Below, one piece after another: positions 1 through 8,705 of a DNA stretch of 64,000 nt; position 1 is the first letter of the stretch; every line of letters begins with the position of its first letter. Under the pieces are notes generated by a model. The model had not been told where the DNA came from. It made no database searches and worked only from the letters and a program-made list of their open reading frames with translations. The DNA comes from Kingella denitrificans ATCC 33394 (GTDB lineage Bacteria > Pseudomonadota > Gammaproteobacteria > Burkholderiales > Neisseriaceae): assembly GCF_000190695.1 (NCBI RefSeq), contig NZ_GL870929.1, positions 709,976 to 773,975 on the forward strand, written 5' to 3'. The position numbers and the translations under genes were made by a program.

Positions 1-99
1 AGGGAAATAGCCGAAAACCTGTGTTTGGGTTCTGGCTGTCAGCGAAAAGGTGAAGAGAGGTATTTTGCAAAGGTCTCAGCCTGCACCCCATTTCCCAGA

Positions 100-150
100 G
101 TGCAGGCTGCTTTCCAATATACAGAGCCACTCCCAAAAAGCAGCCTGCAC
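100..150. terminator. Inverted DUS pair downstream of gltX
   Basis: GTGCAGGCTGCTTT (100-113) and AAAGCAGCCTGCAC (137-150) form a 14-bp stem with a 23-nt loop just past the gltX stop. Paired uptake sequences are a known terminator arrangement in Neisseriaceae; the loop is longer than usual, so termination is inferred. Confidence 0.55.
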
Positions 151-160
151 GTCCTATTTG

Positions 161-1561
161 TCATTGCGCCAAGCGTTTCAACACTTCTTCTTTGCCCATC
201 AAAGCCAGCACGGCATCCACGCTGGGCGTTTTGGCGGTGCCGCACACCGCCAGCCGCAACGGCATACCCAGTTTGCCCATTTTGATGCCTTCGGCTTCGC
301 AGAACGGGGCGAACAGGGCGTGGATGTTTTCCGCCGTCCAGTCCTGTTCGGGCAGCTCGGCCAATTTGGCGGCAAAACGCTGCATCCGCGCGGGGGCTTC
401 TGCATCCCAATGTTTGGCGACGTCGGCTTCCGGCGGCACGGCTTTGCGGTAGAAATAGGCGCATTCAGCGGCCAGCGCGTTCAAATCGTGGGCGCGGTCT
501 TTCACCAATGCCAGCACGTCTTCCAGTTGCAGGCTGCCTGAAACGGCAATACCTTGTTTTTCCAGGCGCGGCAGCACCAGTTTGGCCAGTTCGGCGTTGT
601 CGGCGGCTTTGATGTGTTCGGCGTTAATCCACATCAGTTTTTTGCCGTCCATACGGCTGGGGCTGGCGGAAACGTGTTCCAAATCAAACCATTGCACAAA
701 CTGCGGCATGGTGAAAAATTCGTCGTCGCCGTGCGCCCAGCCCAAGCGGGCGAGGTAGTTCAGCAGGGCTTCGGGCAGGATACCCATGTCTTCGTATTCG
801 GTAACCGCCACGGTGTCGCCGCTGCGTTTGGAGATTTTTTTGCCTTGCTCGTTCAGAATCATCGGCAGGTGGGCGTATTCGGGCAGAGTGGCGTCGAGGG
901 CTTTTAAGATGTTGATTTGTTTGGGTGTATTGTTTACGTGGTCGTCGCCGCGAATCACGTGGGTGATGCCCATGTCCATGTCGTCCACCACCACGCAGAA
1001 GTTGTAGGTAGGCGTGCCGTCGGCGCGGGCGATGATGAGGTCGTCCAGCGCGGCGTTGGGAATGCTGATTTCGCCTTTCACCAAATCGTTCCAGCGGGTA
1101 ACGCCGTCAATCGGCATTTTGAAGCGGACGACGGGTTCTACGCCGTCGGGGATTGGGGGCAGCGTTTTGCCGGTTTCCGGCCGCCAGCGGCGGTCGTATG
1201 TGGCCGTGCCTTCGCGCTCGGCTTTTTCGCGCATTTCTTCCAATTCTTCTTTGCTGCAATAGCAGTGGTAGGCGTGGCCTTCGTCCAGCAGTTGTTGGAT
1301 GAGGGCTTTGTAGCGCGGGAAGTTTTTGGATTGGTACACGATGTTGTCGCGGTTGTCGGCGTGGAGGCCGACCCAGTCCATGCCCTGCAAGATGATGTCC
1401 ACGGATTCTTGGGTGGAGCGTTCCAAATCGGTGTCTTCGATGCGCAGCAAAAATTCGCCACCGTGGTGCTTAGCAAACGCCCAGGAATACAGCGCGGTGC
1501 GCACGCCGCCGATGTGCAGGTAGCCCGTGGGGCTGGGGGCGAAACGGGTTTTAACGGTCAT
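161..1561 (-). CDS. gltX: Glutamyl-tRNA synthetase
   Basis: This 466-residue class I aminoacyl-tRNA synthetase charges tRNA-Glu with glutamate in the cytoplasm. The HIGH-type signature (PSPTGYLHIGG, residues 9-19) and the KMSKS-type loop (KKISKRSG, near residue 240) are both present, and the length fits the bacterial family. The CYC near residue 100 lacks the second Cys/His pair of the E. coli zinc site, so the zinc knuckle seems lost, as in many bacteria. The ATG at 1561 gives the classical N-terminus. It is monocistronic, with a DUS pair downstream and another DUS upstream near 1590. Confidence 0.97.
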   Translation of the reverse strand: MTVKTRFAPSPTGYLHIGGVRTALYSWAFAKHHGGEFLLRIEDTDLERSTQESVDIILQGMDWVGLHADNRDNIVYQSKNFPRYKALIQQLLDEGHAYHCYCSKEELEEMREKAEREGTATYDRRWRPETGKTLPPIPDGVEPVVRFKMPIDGVTRWNDLVKGEISIPNAALDDLIIARADGTPTYNFCVVVDDMDMGITHVIRGDDHVNNTPKQINILKALDATLPEYAHLPMILNEQGKKISKRSGDTVAVTEYEDMGILPEALLNYLARLGWAHGDDEFFTMPQFVQWFDLEHVSASPSRMDGKKLMWINAEHIKAADNAELAKLVLPRLEKQGIAVSGSLQLEDVLALVKDRAHDLNALAAECAYFYRKAVPPEADVAKHWDAEAPARMQRFAAKLAELPEQDWTAENIHALFAPFCEAEGIKMGKLGMPLRLAVCGTAKTPSVDAVLALMGKEEVLKRLAQ

Positions 1562-1718
1562 GATGTTGTCCTTTTATGCGGAAATGGAAAGGTGCAGGCT
1601 GCTTTTTGCCCCACCGAATCAAAGCGCGTATTTTAGCCAACATTGCCGCAAACGTCAGCCATTATCCTTGTGCGGCGGATGGGGCGTGTTTGGGGTGCAG
1701 GCTGCTTTTGGCGGCCGG

Positions 1719-2357
1719 TTATTTGCTCCGTCTGACCGGGCTTTCAATCCTGCGCAGGCTACTGTTCTGTATTTCCACGCTTTCCGTATTAGGCACCAAT
1801 GGCTTGGTATCGCAACCACCGGCCACCCATTTTCGGTAAGACGGAGTTTGCACATAGCTGTTCACGCAAACCAGGAGTTTGTTGTCCGGCAGAAAATGTA
1901 GTTCGAGGTCGCTCGGGTCATACTGATAATGCGGCAGCACAAATTTGGCACGGTAATAACGCCCGCTGCTTTCATCTCTCCATTCAACCCGTATTAGGTA
2001 ATCTTTGCTCCATCCTCTCGGAATATCGCGGTATATATGGTTGCTATTGCTATCTTTGATCCATGTCGGCACACGTTCGCCTTCTTTTGCCCGCAAGTAA
2101 AAATGATTCCCGTCGTTATCCGTATCATCCCTCACGCCTACAGTATAGGCGTTTGAGGTATGGTTGGACGCATAAACCGAAACACGTTTGGCAGTATGCC
2201 CCAATGTCTGGTTACGTTCGCGCTGCCATCTGGCCTTATTGTGGCTATCTTCAATACCCCAGATAGCGCCTAAAGTAAGGCTGGCACAACCTGTGAGCAT
2301 GAGAACCGATGCCAACAAAAGGCTGCGGCGTGCAGTGGTGCGGATGATGTCTGTCAT
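1719..2357 (-). CDS. Putative lipoprotein of unknown function
   Basis: A 212-residue protein with an arginine-containing n-region, a hydrophobic stretch and a lipobox (LTGC, Cys24), so it should be a lipoprotein made by Lgt and signal peptidase II. The mature part is polar, rich in Trp, Tyr and Arg, with alternating patterns suggesting beta structure and three further cysteines; I recognise no family. It stands alone between gltX and a noncoding stretch, with a DUS about 30 bp upstream of the start. Outer or inner membrane placement cannot be decided: Ala follows the lipidated Cys, which would not block outer-membrane sorting. Confidence 0.75.
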   Translation of the reverse strand: MTDIIRTTARRSLLLASVLMLTGCASLTLGAIWGIEDSHNKARWQRERNQTLGHTAKRVSVYASNHTSNAYTVGVRDDTDNDGNHFYLRAKEGERVPTWIKDSNSNHIYRDIPRGWSKDYLIRVEWRDESSGRYYRAKFVLPHYQYDPSDLELHFLPDNKLLVCVNSYVQTPSYRKWVAGGCDTKPLVPNTESVEIQNSSLRRIESPVRRSK

Positions 2358-2590
2358 GATGATTTCCCTTCATAATGGACTGGAATGTGCAGGCTGCTTT
2401 TTACCGGCAACCAATTGGACAGCTTCTGTTGCAACTTGCGGAAAAAGCAGCCATCTTAAAGATAGCCTTGCCCAATGACAATAGGAACGAATCCAGCAAA
2501 TGTTTAAAATAGGGAGGGATTAGATATTGAATACACTATGTAAATTAGCGTCTCGTTGAAATAATAGGCCAATCATCAGATTGAAAGAAT

Positions 2591-2699
2591 GGAGTAGCAG
2601 ATAGGGCAGGACTTGAACCTACATCATAACCGTGCAAACGCACACTTAACCGTTAGCCTAGCCGCAAGCGGCATTCCCTTGGAAACTGCTATCTGCTAC
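2591..2699 (-). other. tRNA-like structured element (pseudo-tRNA?)
   Basis: On the minus strand the ends pair over 11 bp (GTAGCAGATAG with CTATCTGCTAC) and are followed by TCCA. Next to the 3' arm lies a convincing T-arm: stem GTAGG/CCTGC around the loop TTCAAGT, matching the GGTTCRANNCC tRNA box. The interior has small hairpins (TTCC-AAG-GGAA, GCCG-CTTG-CGGC, GTGC-GTTT-GCAC) but no 7-nt anticodon loop on a 5-bp stem, so no amino acid can be assigned. It could be a degenerate tRNA, a non-canonical tRNA or a tRNA-mimic RNA. The rest of 2358-2967 holds only uptake sequences (near 2390, 2915 and 2940). Confidence 0.35.
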
Positions 2700-2967
2700 T
2701 TGCGCGCATTCTAAATCCAATTTATTGGGGCCGCAAGATGATTAAAATGCAATCAAATTCTGGTGCATCGATTCTCGCCCGCACCATCCGTTTTTCCCGG
2801 CAAGGCATAGAAAACCGCAAAAAGGCACCAAACACACCAGCAAACGGCCTGAAATTTATCATTTTTACAATCAAAACATAGAAAAATCGTTATATTGCTT
2901 TGCCTTGTTCAATGTGCAGGCTGCTTTTGGCACGTTCAAAGCAGCCTGCACTTTTGCAATGCCACAC

Positions 2968-3345
2968 TCAAAAACAGAGTGCCTTGCCGTTGATTGCCTT
3001 GTCCGTATCGTTGTAATGCGCCGTCCAGCGGATATTTTTGCCCTCTGCCTGCGGAATCAGCACCGCTTCCTGCCCGAAGCGCGGCGTACGCAGCAGAATC
3101 CAGCCGTCGCGGCTCACGGCCTGCACACCCGGATAGACCTGCCGAACGGTTTGCAGGCTGCTTTTGATGCCGCCGTCGGCCAATTCGGCAGCCAACTGCG
3201 CCTGCAACGGGGCAATCCTTTGGATTTCCTGCTTCATTTCGGCGGTGTGGCGGTAGTCGGAATATTGCGCGGACAGCAGGAACAGCGCGGCAACGGCGGT
3301 GATTGCGCCGAGGCAGAAGGCGGCGAAGGTTTGTTTGGAGAGCAT
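2968..3345 (-). CDS. Small membrane-anchored protein, function unknown
   Basis: About 125 residues from the ATG at 3345. An N-terminal hydrophobic segment (AAFCLGAITAVAALFLLSA, roughly residues 7-26) should anchor it in the inner membrane, followed by a charged, coiled-coil-like stretch and a small globular end. An upstream in-frame ATG at 3405 would add 20 residues encoded partly by an uptake sequence, so the internal start is preferred. No family is recognised. A DUS inside the gene encodes SSLQT. It sits between the tRNA-like element and a SUKH gene on the same strand. Confidence 0.6.
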   Translation of the reverse strand: MLSKQTFAAFCLGAITAVAALFLLSAQYSDYRHTAEMKQEIQRIAPLQAQLAAELADGGIKSSLQTVRQVYPGVQAVSRDGWILLRTPRFGQEAVLIPQAEGKNIRWTAHYNDTDKAINGKALCF

Positions 3346-3432
3346 GGCGGCATTCCGATGGTTGGGTGTTGAATGACGGCGTTGGTGTTTGCAGGCAGCC
3401 TGCACTGCCGGAAGGCTACCTGAAAGCGGGTT

Positions 3433-3984
3433 CTATTCCTCTTCGTCCTGATCTAAATCTAACTGATACAGCAGACTGGCAAAATCTTTGGCGAAATCTT
3501 GTACTTCGTCAGCATTTTCATGATCCCAAAGCACAACTGGGTAGTCATGATTTTCGGTGTTTCTATTTGTATCGAAACAGAGATAGCCCCAGTCGCTCCA
3601 ATGGGCAAAGGGAAGGTAGCCCTTATCCAGCAAACATGGTTGTGTGTTCTCAGAAAAAACCACTTCGGCAAGACTTTCCTGCCAAGTATGAATAGGATGT
3701 TCGAAAAACGACGCCTCCGAAATCAGCAATTCATAAAAATGTTTGTGTTTTAAAAATGTTTGGTAACTTTGGGGAAGGGGATGTCCAATCCTATCTTCCC
3801 ATTGGGCAATTTCATCATCACTCACTTTACTGGCAACGGGCAGCCAAAAAAACCAGTCTTCATCTTCACACACCTGATCCGATCTCATTTCAGAAGCAAT
3901 GTTTCTAGGCAATGCATTTATCTGCCAACGAATGATTTTGTCTAAATGCTTATCAATAATGGCTGGTATGGTTGGTTTAATCAT
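3433..3984 (-). CDS. SMI1/KNR4 (SUKH) family protein, likely immunity protein
   Basis: 183 residues with the SUKH signature (WEDRIGHPLPQSYQTFLKHK near residue 60, then acidic, aromatic-rich strands). The superfamily is best known for bacterial immunity proteins that neutralise polymorphic toxins. Immediately upstream on the same strand a short reading frame (4000-4131) ends 15 nt before this start, the arrangement of a toxin C-terminus followed by its immunity gene. Function as an orphan immunity gene is inferred; base composition is more AT-rich than the neighbouring core genes, consistent with acquisition. Confidence 0.75.
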   Translation of the reverse strand: MIKPTIPAIIDKHLDKIIRWQINALPRNIASEMRSDQVCEDEDWFFWLPVASKVSDDEIAQWEDRIGHPLPQSYQTFLKHKHFYELLISEASFFEHPIHTWQESLAEVVFSENTQPCLLDKGYLPFAHWSDWGYLCFDTNRNTENHDYPVVLWDHENADEVQDFAKDFASLLYQLDLDQDEEE

Positions 3985-3999
3985 GTGGATAACACCAAA

Positions 4000-4131
4000 T
4001 TACTTGTCAGCAATCGTTGCCTTGTTTACGCCACAGGTTGGGAATGAAGCCTGTACGGCCTCAAACGGCATACCGCTGTTTAAACTGCGGTACAACTTCA
4101 CCGTGTGATAGAACTTAACCAAGCGGCACAG
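4000..4131 (-). pseudogene. Possible toxin C-terminal remnant upstream of the SUKH gene
   Basis: Read on the minus strand, 43 codons run from a stop near 4132 to TAA at 4000-4002, including VKLYRSLNSGMPFEAVQASF. There is no start codon or ribosome site, so it is a fragment at best. Its position, 15 nt upstream of a SUKH immunity-like gene, suggests the end of a polymorphic toxin or an immunity-cluster remnant. The sequence itself identifies no toxin family. Confidence 0.3.
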
Positions 4132-4240
4132 TTACTGTTGCCAACGTTTGGGCGGTCAAACGACTGTTTCTCATGCCACATCGCCATCATGGCGTTTGGC
4201 CTGCTTAATAAGTTCAAACAGTTTGCAGGCAGCCTGCACC

Positions 4241-5356
4241 CTAATCCGTCCCCCTCGCCCTGTTTTCATGAAACCGCGCCTGCCAGTCGGCGAATTTTCC
4301 TTGTTCGATGGCTTCGCGCATTTCCGCCATGATGACTTGATAAAAATGCAGGTTGTGGATGGTGCACAGTTGCGCGCCGAGGATTTCGCCGACTTTGTCC
4401 AGATGATGCAGGTAGCTGCGGCTGAAATGTTGGCAGGCGTAGCAGGTGCAGGATTCGTCCAGCGGGCGTTTGTCGTGGCGGTGTTTGGCATTGCGGATTT
4501 TGAGGTCGCCGAAGCGGGTGAACAGCCAGCCGTTGCGGGCATTGCGGGTGGGCATGACGCAGTCGAACATGTCCACGCCGTGCGCCACGCCGTACACCAA
4601 ATCTTCGGGTGTGCCGACGCCCATCAGGTAATGCGGTTTGCGTTCAGGCAGCATGGGGGCAAGCGCGCGGAGCATGCGGTACATTTCGGGCTTGGGTTCG
4701 CCCACGGAAAGGCCGCCGATGGCGATGCCTTTGAAGCCGATGTCTTCCAGCCCGCGCAGGCTTTCTTCGCGCAAATCTTCGTACATCGCGCCTTGGATGA
4801 TGCCGAACAGGGCGTTCGGGTTGTGCAGGTCTTCAAAGGCTTTTTTGCTGCGTTCGGCCCAGCGCAGGCTCATTTGCAGGGATTTTTTGGCCTGTTCGTG
4901 CGTGGCTTCGCCGGGCGTGCATTCGTCGAGCTGCATCACAATATCGGAATTGAGCACGGTTTGGATTTTCATGGAGATTTCGGGCGAAAGGAAGAGTTTG
5001 TCGCCGTTAATCGGGCTTTTGAAGGTGCAGCCGTCTTCGGTGAGTTTGCGCATATTGGACAGCGAAAACACTTGGAAGCCGCCGGAATCGGTGAGGATGG
5101 GTTTGTTCCAGCCGATGAAGTCATGCAGGCCGCCGAATTGTTCGATGACTTCGAGGCCGGGGCGCAGCCAGAGGTGATAGGTGTTGCCGAGGATGATTTG
5201 GGCGTTGATGTCGTGCAGGTTTTGCGGGGTCATGGCTTTGACCGAGCCGTAGGTGCCGACGGGCATGAATACGGGGGTTTCGATGCTGCCGTGGTTGAGT
5301 TCGAGCGTGCCGCGGCGGGCGTAGCCGTCTTTTTTGTGCAGGGTGAAGTTGAGCAT
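4241..5356 (-). CDS. tgt: Queuine tRNA-ribosyltransferase (tRNA-guanine transglycosylase)
   Basis: 371 residues. The enzyme exchanges guanine 34 in tRNA-Asp, Asn, His and Tyr for the queuosine precursor preQ1. The sequence shows the DSGGFQVFSL motif carrying the catalytic acid (about residue 90), GGLSVGEP, the second-acid region around MPTRNARNGWLFTR, and the C-terminal zinc site CTCYACQHF with a downstream HH. Length and start (MLNFTLHKK) match bacterial Tgt. It is flanked by uptake sequences, with one of the AGGCAGCCTGAA type around 5400, and appears monocistronic. Confidence 0.97.
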   Translation of the reverse strand: MLNFTLHKKDGYARRGTLELNHGSIETPVFMPVGTYGSVKAMTPQNLHDINAQIILGNTYHLWLRPGLEVIEQFGGLHDFIGWNKPILTDSGGFQVFSLSNMRKLTEDGCTFKSPINGDKLFLSPEISMKIQTVLNSDIVMQLDECTPGEATHEQAKKSLQMSLRWAERSKKAFEDLHNPNALFGIIQGAMYEDLREESLRGLEDIGFKGIAIGGLSVGEPKPEMYRMLRALAPMLPERKPHYLMGVGTPEDLVYGVAHGVDMFDCVMPTRNARNGWLFTRFGDLKIRNAKHRHDKRPLDESCTCYACQHFSRSYLHHLDKVGEILGAQLCTIHNLHFYQVIMAEMREAIEQGKFADWQARFHENRARGTD

Positions 5357-5485
5357 TGTGTCTGTGTCTTTCCAAACAGGTTTCAGGCTGCCTGCAAGGA
5401 TGGGGCAGCCTGAAAGGTTGAATCATAAGAGGGAATTATAACGGATTTGCAGTGTGCAGGCTGCTTTTGGGCGGCGCGGCTGCCT

Positions 5486-6232
5486 TTAGGTCACATAAAC
5501 CAGCAGTGCAGGCAGAAATATGCCGAAATTCCACAGCGCGTGCAGCCATATCGACACCCACAGCGAGCCGCCGATGGTGCGCCCGCGCATAAAAATCCAG
5601 CCCAGCAGCGAACGTGCGACCAAAACAGTCAAACCGAATTCAAAATGCACCAATGCAAAACCGACATTGGTTACCCAGCCTGCCAGCTTGGGGTTTCGAG
5701 TGCTGTCTAGCAGGGCAGGATACAGAATGCCACGAAACACGATTTCCTCGGAAATCGGAGCCAAAACCACCGCGCCGAAAAAGCTGATCCAGCCGTATTC
5801 ATTTAATTCTAAAAGCGAATCGTCATCTACGGGCAGCCATTCTATTAGGTTGGTTCGAATCCAACAAAACACCAGAAAAATCAACGTCCATTTAACGGCA
5901 AATTTCCAGTTGATATTGCTCCAACCAAACAGCCCCAAATACGAAACCAACGTTTCTTCGGTTTGCGTTTCGCGGCGTTTTTTCTGCACTTTGTCAATCA
6001 AAAACAATGTGCTGACCACTATGGAGAGTTGCACCAGCCAATATCCGGCAAGCGAACCCTCCGGCAGGTTTTCGCTACCCATAATACCGCGGGCAATGAC
6101 AAATATCAGCGCAAAAAGCACTATCGTCAGAAATATCATGCCGACAAACACAAACAGCAAGCCCCACGCCTCACGCTGGGTAAACAGGGGCGGCATATAG
6201 CCGTCATCGGATTCGAAATCGTATTGGGACAT
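5486..6232 (-). CDS. CPBP family intramembrane metalloprotease
   Basis: 248 residues from the ATG at 6232 (MSQYDFESDD). Multiple hydrophobic helices are followed by the CPBP/Abi signature: SEEIVFRG (EExxxR motif), a His in FALVHFEFG and SIWLHALWN near the C-terminus. Members are membrane proteases related to eukaryotic Rce1, several linked to bacteriocin self-immunity or protein maturation; the substrate here is unknown. The open frame continues upstream to 6763 but that part is antisense to metG, so the short start is preferred. Confidence 0.85.
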   Translation of the reverse strand: MSQYDFESDDGYMPPLFTQREAWGLLFVFVGMIFLTIVLFALIFVIARGIMGSENLPEGSLAGYWLVQLSIVVSTLFLIDKVQKKRRETQTEETLVSYLGLFGWSNINWKFAVKWTLIFLVFCWIRTNLIEWLPVDDDSLLELNEYGWISFFGAVVLAPISEEIVFRGILYPALLDSTRNPKLAGWVTNVGFALVHFEFGLTVLVARSLLGWIFMRGRTIGGSLWVSIWLHALWNFGIFLPALLVYVT

Positions 6233-6320
6233 CGTCGGCAGCCTGCAACAATAATACGCCCGATTATACATGAGAGTCTCGGTACAAAGCGGAAAACAGA
6301 CGGTGATTTTGCCGCAGCAA

Positions 6321-6362
6321 AAAGCAGCCTGCACGGGAAATACACAGTGTGCAGGCTGCTTT
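6321..6362. terminator. Inverted DUS pair between the CPBP gene and metG
   Basis: AAAGCAGCCTGCAC (6321-6334) and GTGCAGGCTGCTTT (6349-6362), a 14-bp stem with a 14-nt loop, sit between the divergent CPBP and metG genes. Since both genes are transcribed away from it, it is unlikely to be the terminator of either; a third DUS lies near 6435. Confidence 0.5.
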
Positions 6363-6472
6363 CCATATATCGGAAGCGCGGTTAATCCGCTATAATCCAA
6401 CCATTTTGGACAACACGCAGGCCGCCGCCCGAAGTGCAGGCTGCTTTTCATATTCAAATAAGGACTTGATTG

Positions 6473-8527
6473 ATGACCCAACGCAAAATCCTCGTCACCT
6501 CCGCCCTGCCCTATGCCAACGGCAGCATCCACCTGGGGCACATGGTGGAACACATCCAAACCGACATCTGGGTGCGCTTCCAAAAACTGCGCGGCCACGA
6601 ATGCTACTACTGCTGCGCCGACGACACGCACGGCACGCCCATCATGCTCGCCGCCGAAAAACAAGGCATCACGCCCGAAGAGATGATTGAGAAAACCCAC
6701 GCCGAACACTTGGCCGACTTCACCGGCTTCGGCATCGGCTACGACAATTATTACTCCACCCATTCACCTGAAAACAAAAAATTTTCCGAGCAGATTTACC
6801 TGGCCCTGAAAGCCAACGGCAAAATCGTCGGCAAAACCATCAACCAGCTGTTCGACCCCGAAAAGCAAATGTTCCTGCCCGACCGCTTCGTGAAAGGCGA
6901 ATGCCCCAAATGCCACGCGCAAGACCAATACGGCGACAACTGCGAAGTCTGCGGCACCACTTATTCGCCCACCGAGCTGATTAACCCGTATTCCGCCGTG
7001 TCCGGCGCCACGCCCGTGATGAAGCAAACCGAACATTTCTTCTTCAAACTAAGCGACTGCGCCGATTATCTGAAACAATGGACGGCCGGAGAAACCAATG
7101 GCCGCGCCCATTTGCAGCCCGAAGCCCTGAACAAAATGAACGAATGGCTCAAAGACGGCGAACTGTCCGACTGGGACATCAGCCGCGACGCGCCCTATTT
7201 CGGCTTCCAAATCCCCGACGAACCCGACAAATATTTCTATGTGTGGCTGGACGCGCCCGTGGGCTACATGGCAAGTTTCCAAAACCTGTGCGACAAAATC
7301 GGCTTGGATTTCAACGAATTTTTCGGCAAAGACAGCACCGCCGAAATGTACCACTTCATCGGCAAAGACATCCTGTATTTCCACGCCCTGTTCTGGACGG
7401 CCATGCTGGAATATTCGGGACACCGCGCCCCGACCGGTATTTTCGCGCACGGCTTTCTGACGGTGGACGGCCAGAAAATGTCCAAATCGCGCGGCACGTT
7501 CATCACCGCCAAATCTTATTTGGAACAAGGCCTGAACCCCGAATGGATGCGCTATTACATCGCCGCCAAGCTCAACAGCAAAATTGAAGACATCGATTTG
7601 AATCTGCAAGATTTTATCGCCCGCGTCAACAGCGATTTGGTCGGCAAATACATCAACATCGCCAGCCGTGCCAGCGGCTTCATCCACAAAAAATTTGCAG
7701 GCAGCCTGCACGCCGTTTCGGGCAGCGCGCTGATTGCACGGCTGACCGAAAAATCCGACAGCATCGCCGCCGATTACGAAAACCGCGAATACGCCAAAGC
7801 CCTGCGCGAAATCATGGCGCTGGCGGACATCGTGAACGAATATGTGGATGCCAACAAACCTTGGGAACTGGCCAAGCAAGAGGGCATGGAAGCGCGCCTG
7901 CACGAAGTGTGCAGCGAACTCATCAACGCCTTCAAAATCCTGACGGCCTACCTCGCACCCGTGTTGCCGAACGTGGCCGCGCAGGCTGCCGAGTTCCTGA
8001 ACATGCCGCAACTGGACTGGTCGCACACCGCTTCCACGCTGCCGGCCAACCACGTCATCCACCAATATCAACATCTGATGCAACGAATTGAGGAAAAACA
8101 AGTGAACGATTTGATTGAAGCCAACAAACAATCCATCCAAGCGGCGGCCGAAAAACAGCCTGCACCTGCCGCCGCGGGCTACGAACCCGTTGCGCCGCAA
8201 TGCAGCTTTGACGATTTTGTGAAAGTGGATATGCGCGTGGCGAAAGTGCTGAACTGCCAAGCCGTTGAAGGCAGCACCAAGCTTTTGAAATTCGATTTGG
8301 ATTTCGGCTTCGAGCAACGCGTGATTTTCTCCGGCATCTCCGCCAGCTACCCGAATCCTGCCGAACTGAACGGCACAATGGTCATCGCCATTGCCAACTT
8401 CGCGCCGCGTAAAATGGCCAAATTCGGCGTGTCCGAAGGCATGATTCTGAGCGCGGCGGACGGCAAAGGCCAACTGAAACTGCTGACCGTGCACGAAGGC
8501 GCTAAACCGGGCGACAAAGTGGGTTGA
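6473..8527 (+). CDS. metG: Methionyl-tRNA synthetase
   Basis: 684 residues. It attaches methionine to initiator and elongator tRNA-Met. The HIGH motif (SIHLGH near residue 20), the zinc knuckle CPKCHAQDQYGDNCEVC near residue 145, the KMSKS loop (KMSKSRGTF near residue 340) and the C-terminal OB-fold tRNA-binding domain (FDDFVKVDMRVAKV, dimerising type) are all present, so this is the long E. coli-type enzyme. A TTG at 6470 directly precedes the ATG at 6473; the ATG is chosen. Two in-frame uptake sequences are translated (AGSLHA and KQPAPA). Confidence 0.97.
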   Translation: MTQRKILVTSALPYANGSIHLGHMVEHIQTDIWVRFQKLRGHECYYCCADDTHGTPIMLAAEKQGITPEEMIEKTHAEHLADFTGFGIGYDNYYSTHSPENKKFSEQIYLALKANGKIVGKTINQLFDPEKQMFLPDRFVKGECPKCHAQDQYGDNCEVCGTTYSPTELINPYSAVSGATPVMKQTEHFFFKLSDCADYLKQWTAGETNGRAHLQPEALNKMNEWLKDGELSDWDISRDAPYFGFQIPDEPDKYFYVWLDAPVGYMASFQNLCDKIGLDFNEFFGKDSTAEMYHFIGKDILYFHALFWTAMLEYSGHRAPTGIFAHGFLTVDGQKMSKSRGTFITAKSYLEQGLNPEWMRYYIAAKLNSKIEDIDLNLQDFIARVNSDLVGKYINIASRASGFIHKKFAGSLHAVSGSALIARLTEKSDSIAADYENREYAKALREIMALADIVNEYVDANKPWELAKQEGMEARLHEVCSELINAFKILTAYLAPVLPNVAAQAAEFLNMPQLDWSHTASTLPANHVIHQYQHLMQRIEEKQVNDLIEANKQSIQAAAEKQPAPAAAGYEPVAPQCSFDDFVKVDMRVAKVLNCQAVEGSTKLLKFDLDFGFEQRVIFSGISASYPNPAELNGTMVIAIANFAPRKMAKFGVSEGMILSAADGKGQLKLLTVHEGAKPGDKVG

Positions 8528-8535
8528 TATTGTCG

Positions 8536-8584
8536 ATAAAAAGCAGCCTGCACTCTGAATCTTGGAGTGCAGGCTGCTTTTTAT
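8536..8584. terminator. 20-bp perfect inverted DUS pair, metG terminator
   Basis: The arms 8536-8555 and 8565-8584 are perfectly complementary over 20 bp with a 9-nt loop, contain the uptake sequence in both orientations and end in a T-run. It lies 8 bp past the metG stop, an intrinsic terminator able to act in both directions. Confidence 0.85.
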
Positions 8585-8687
8585 AGTGGATTAAAATAAA
8601 AATGAGACAAGGCGGCGAGCCGCAAGGCGTACAAATAGTACGTCAAGGCGAGCCAACGCCGTATCATTGCAATTTTAATCCACTATA
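8582..8687. repeat. Correia-type repeat-enclosed element (short form)
   Basis: A 106-bp element with inverted ends TATAGTGGATTAAAAT at the left and ATTTTAATCCACTATA at the right. The ends and the internal GGCGAGCCAACGCCGTA closely match what is known of Neisseria Correia elements (TATAGTGGATTAAA termini). It abuts the metG terminator and separates metG from lgt. Such elements are non-autonomous, MITE-like and can carry promoters or RNase III sites. Confidence 0.85.
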
Positions 8688-8705
8688 TTGCCCATTTAAT
8701 CTGTT

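Noticed and set aside
917..1636. Long open frame antisense to gltX
   Set aside because: GC-rich codon bias of gltX opens the opposite strand; no ribosome site and Phe/Val/Gly-rich nonsense composition.
2591..2699. Selenocysteine tRNA
   Set aside because: No UCA anticodon loop and no long extra arm or 8-bp acceptor of the right form.
7049..8494. 481-codon open frame antisense to metG
   Set aside because: Mirror of metG codons; composition (His, Phe, Gly) is that of an antisense shadow.
8582..8687. Insertion sequence
   Set aside because: Only 106 bp without a transposase; fits a Correia-type element.
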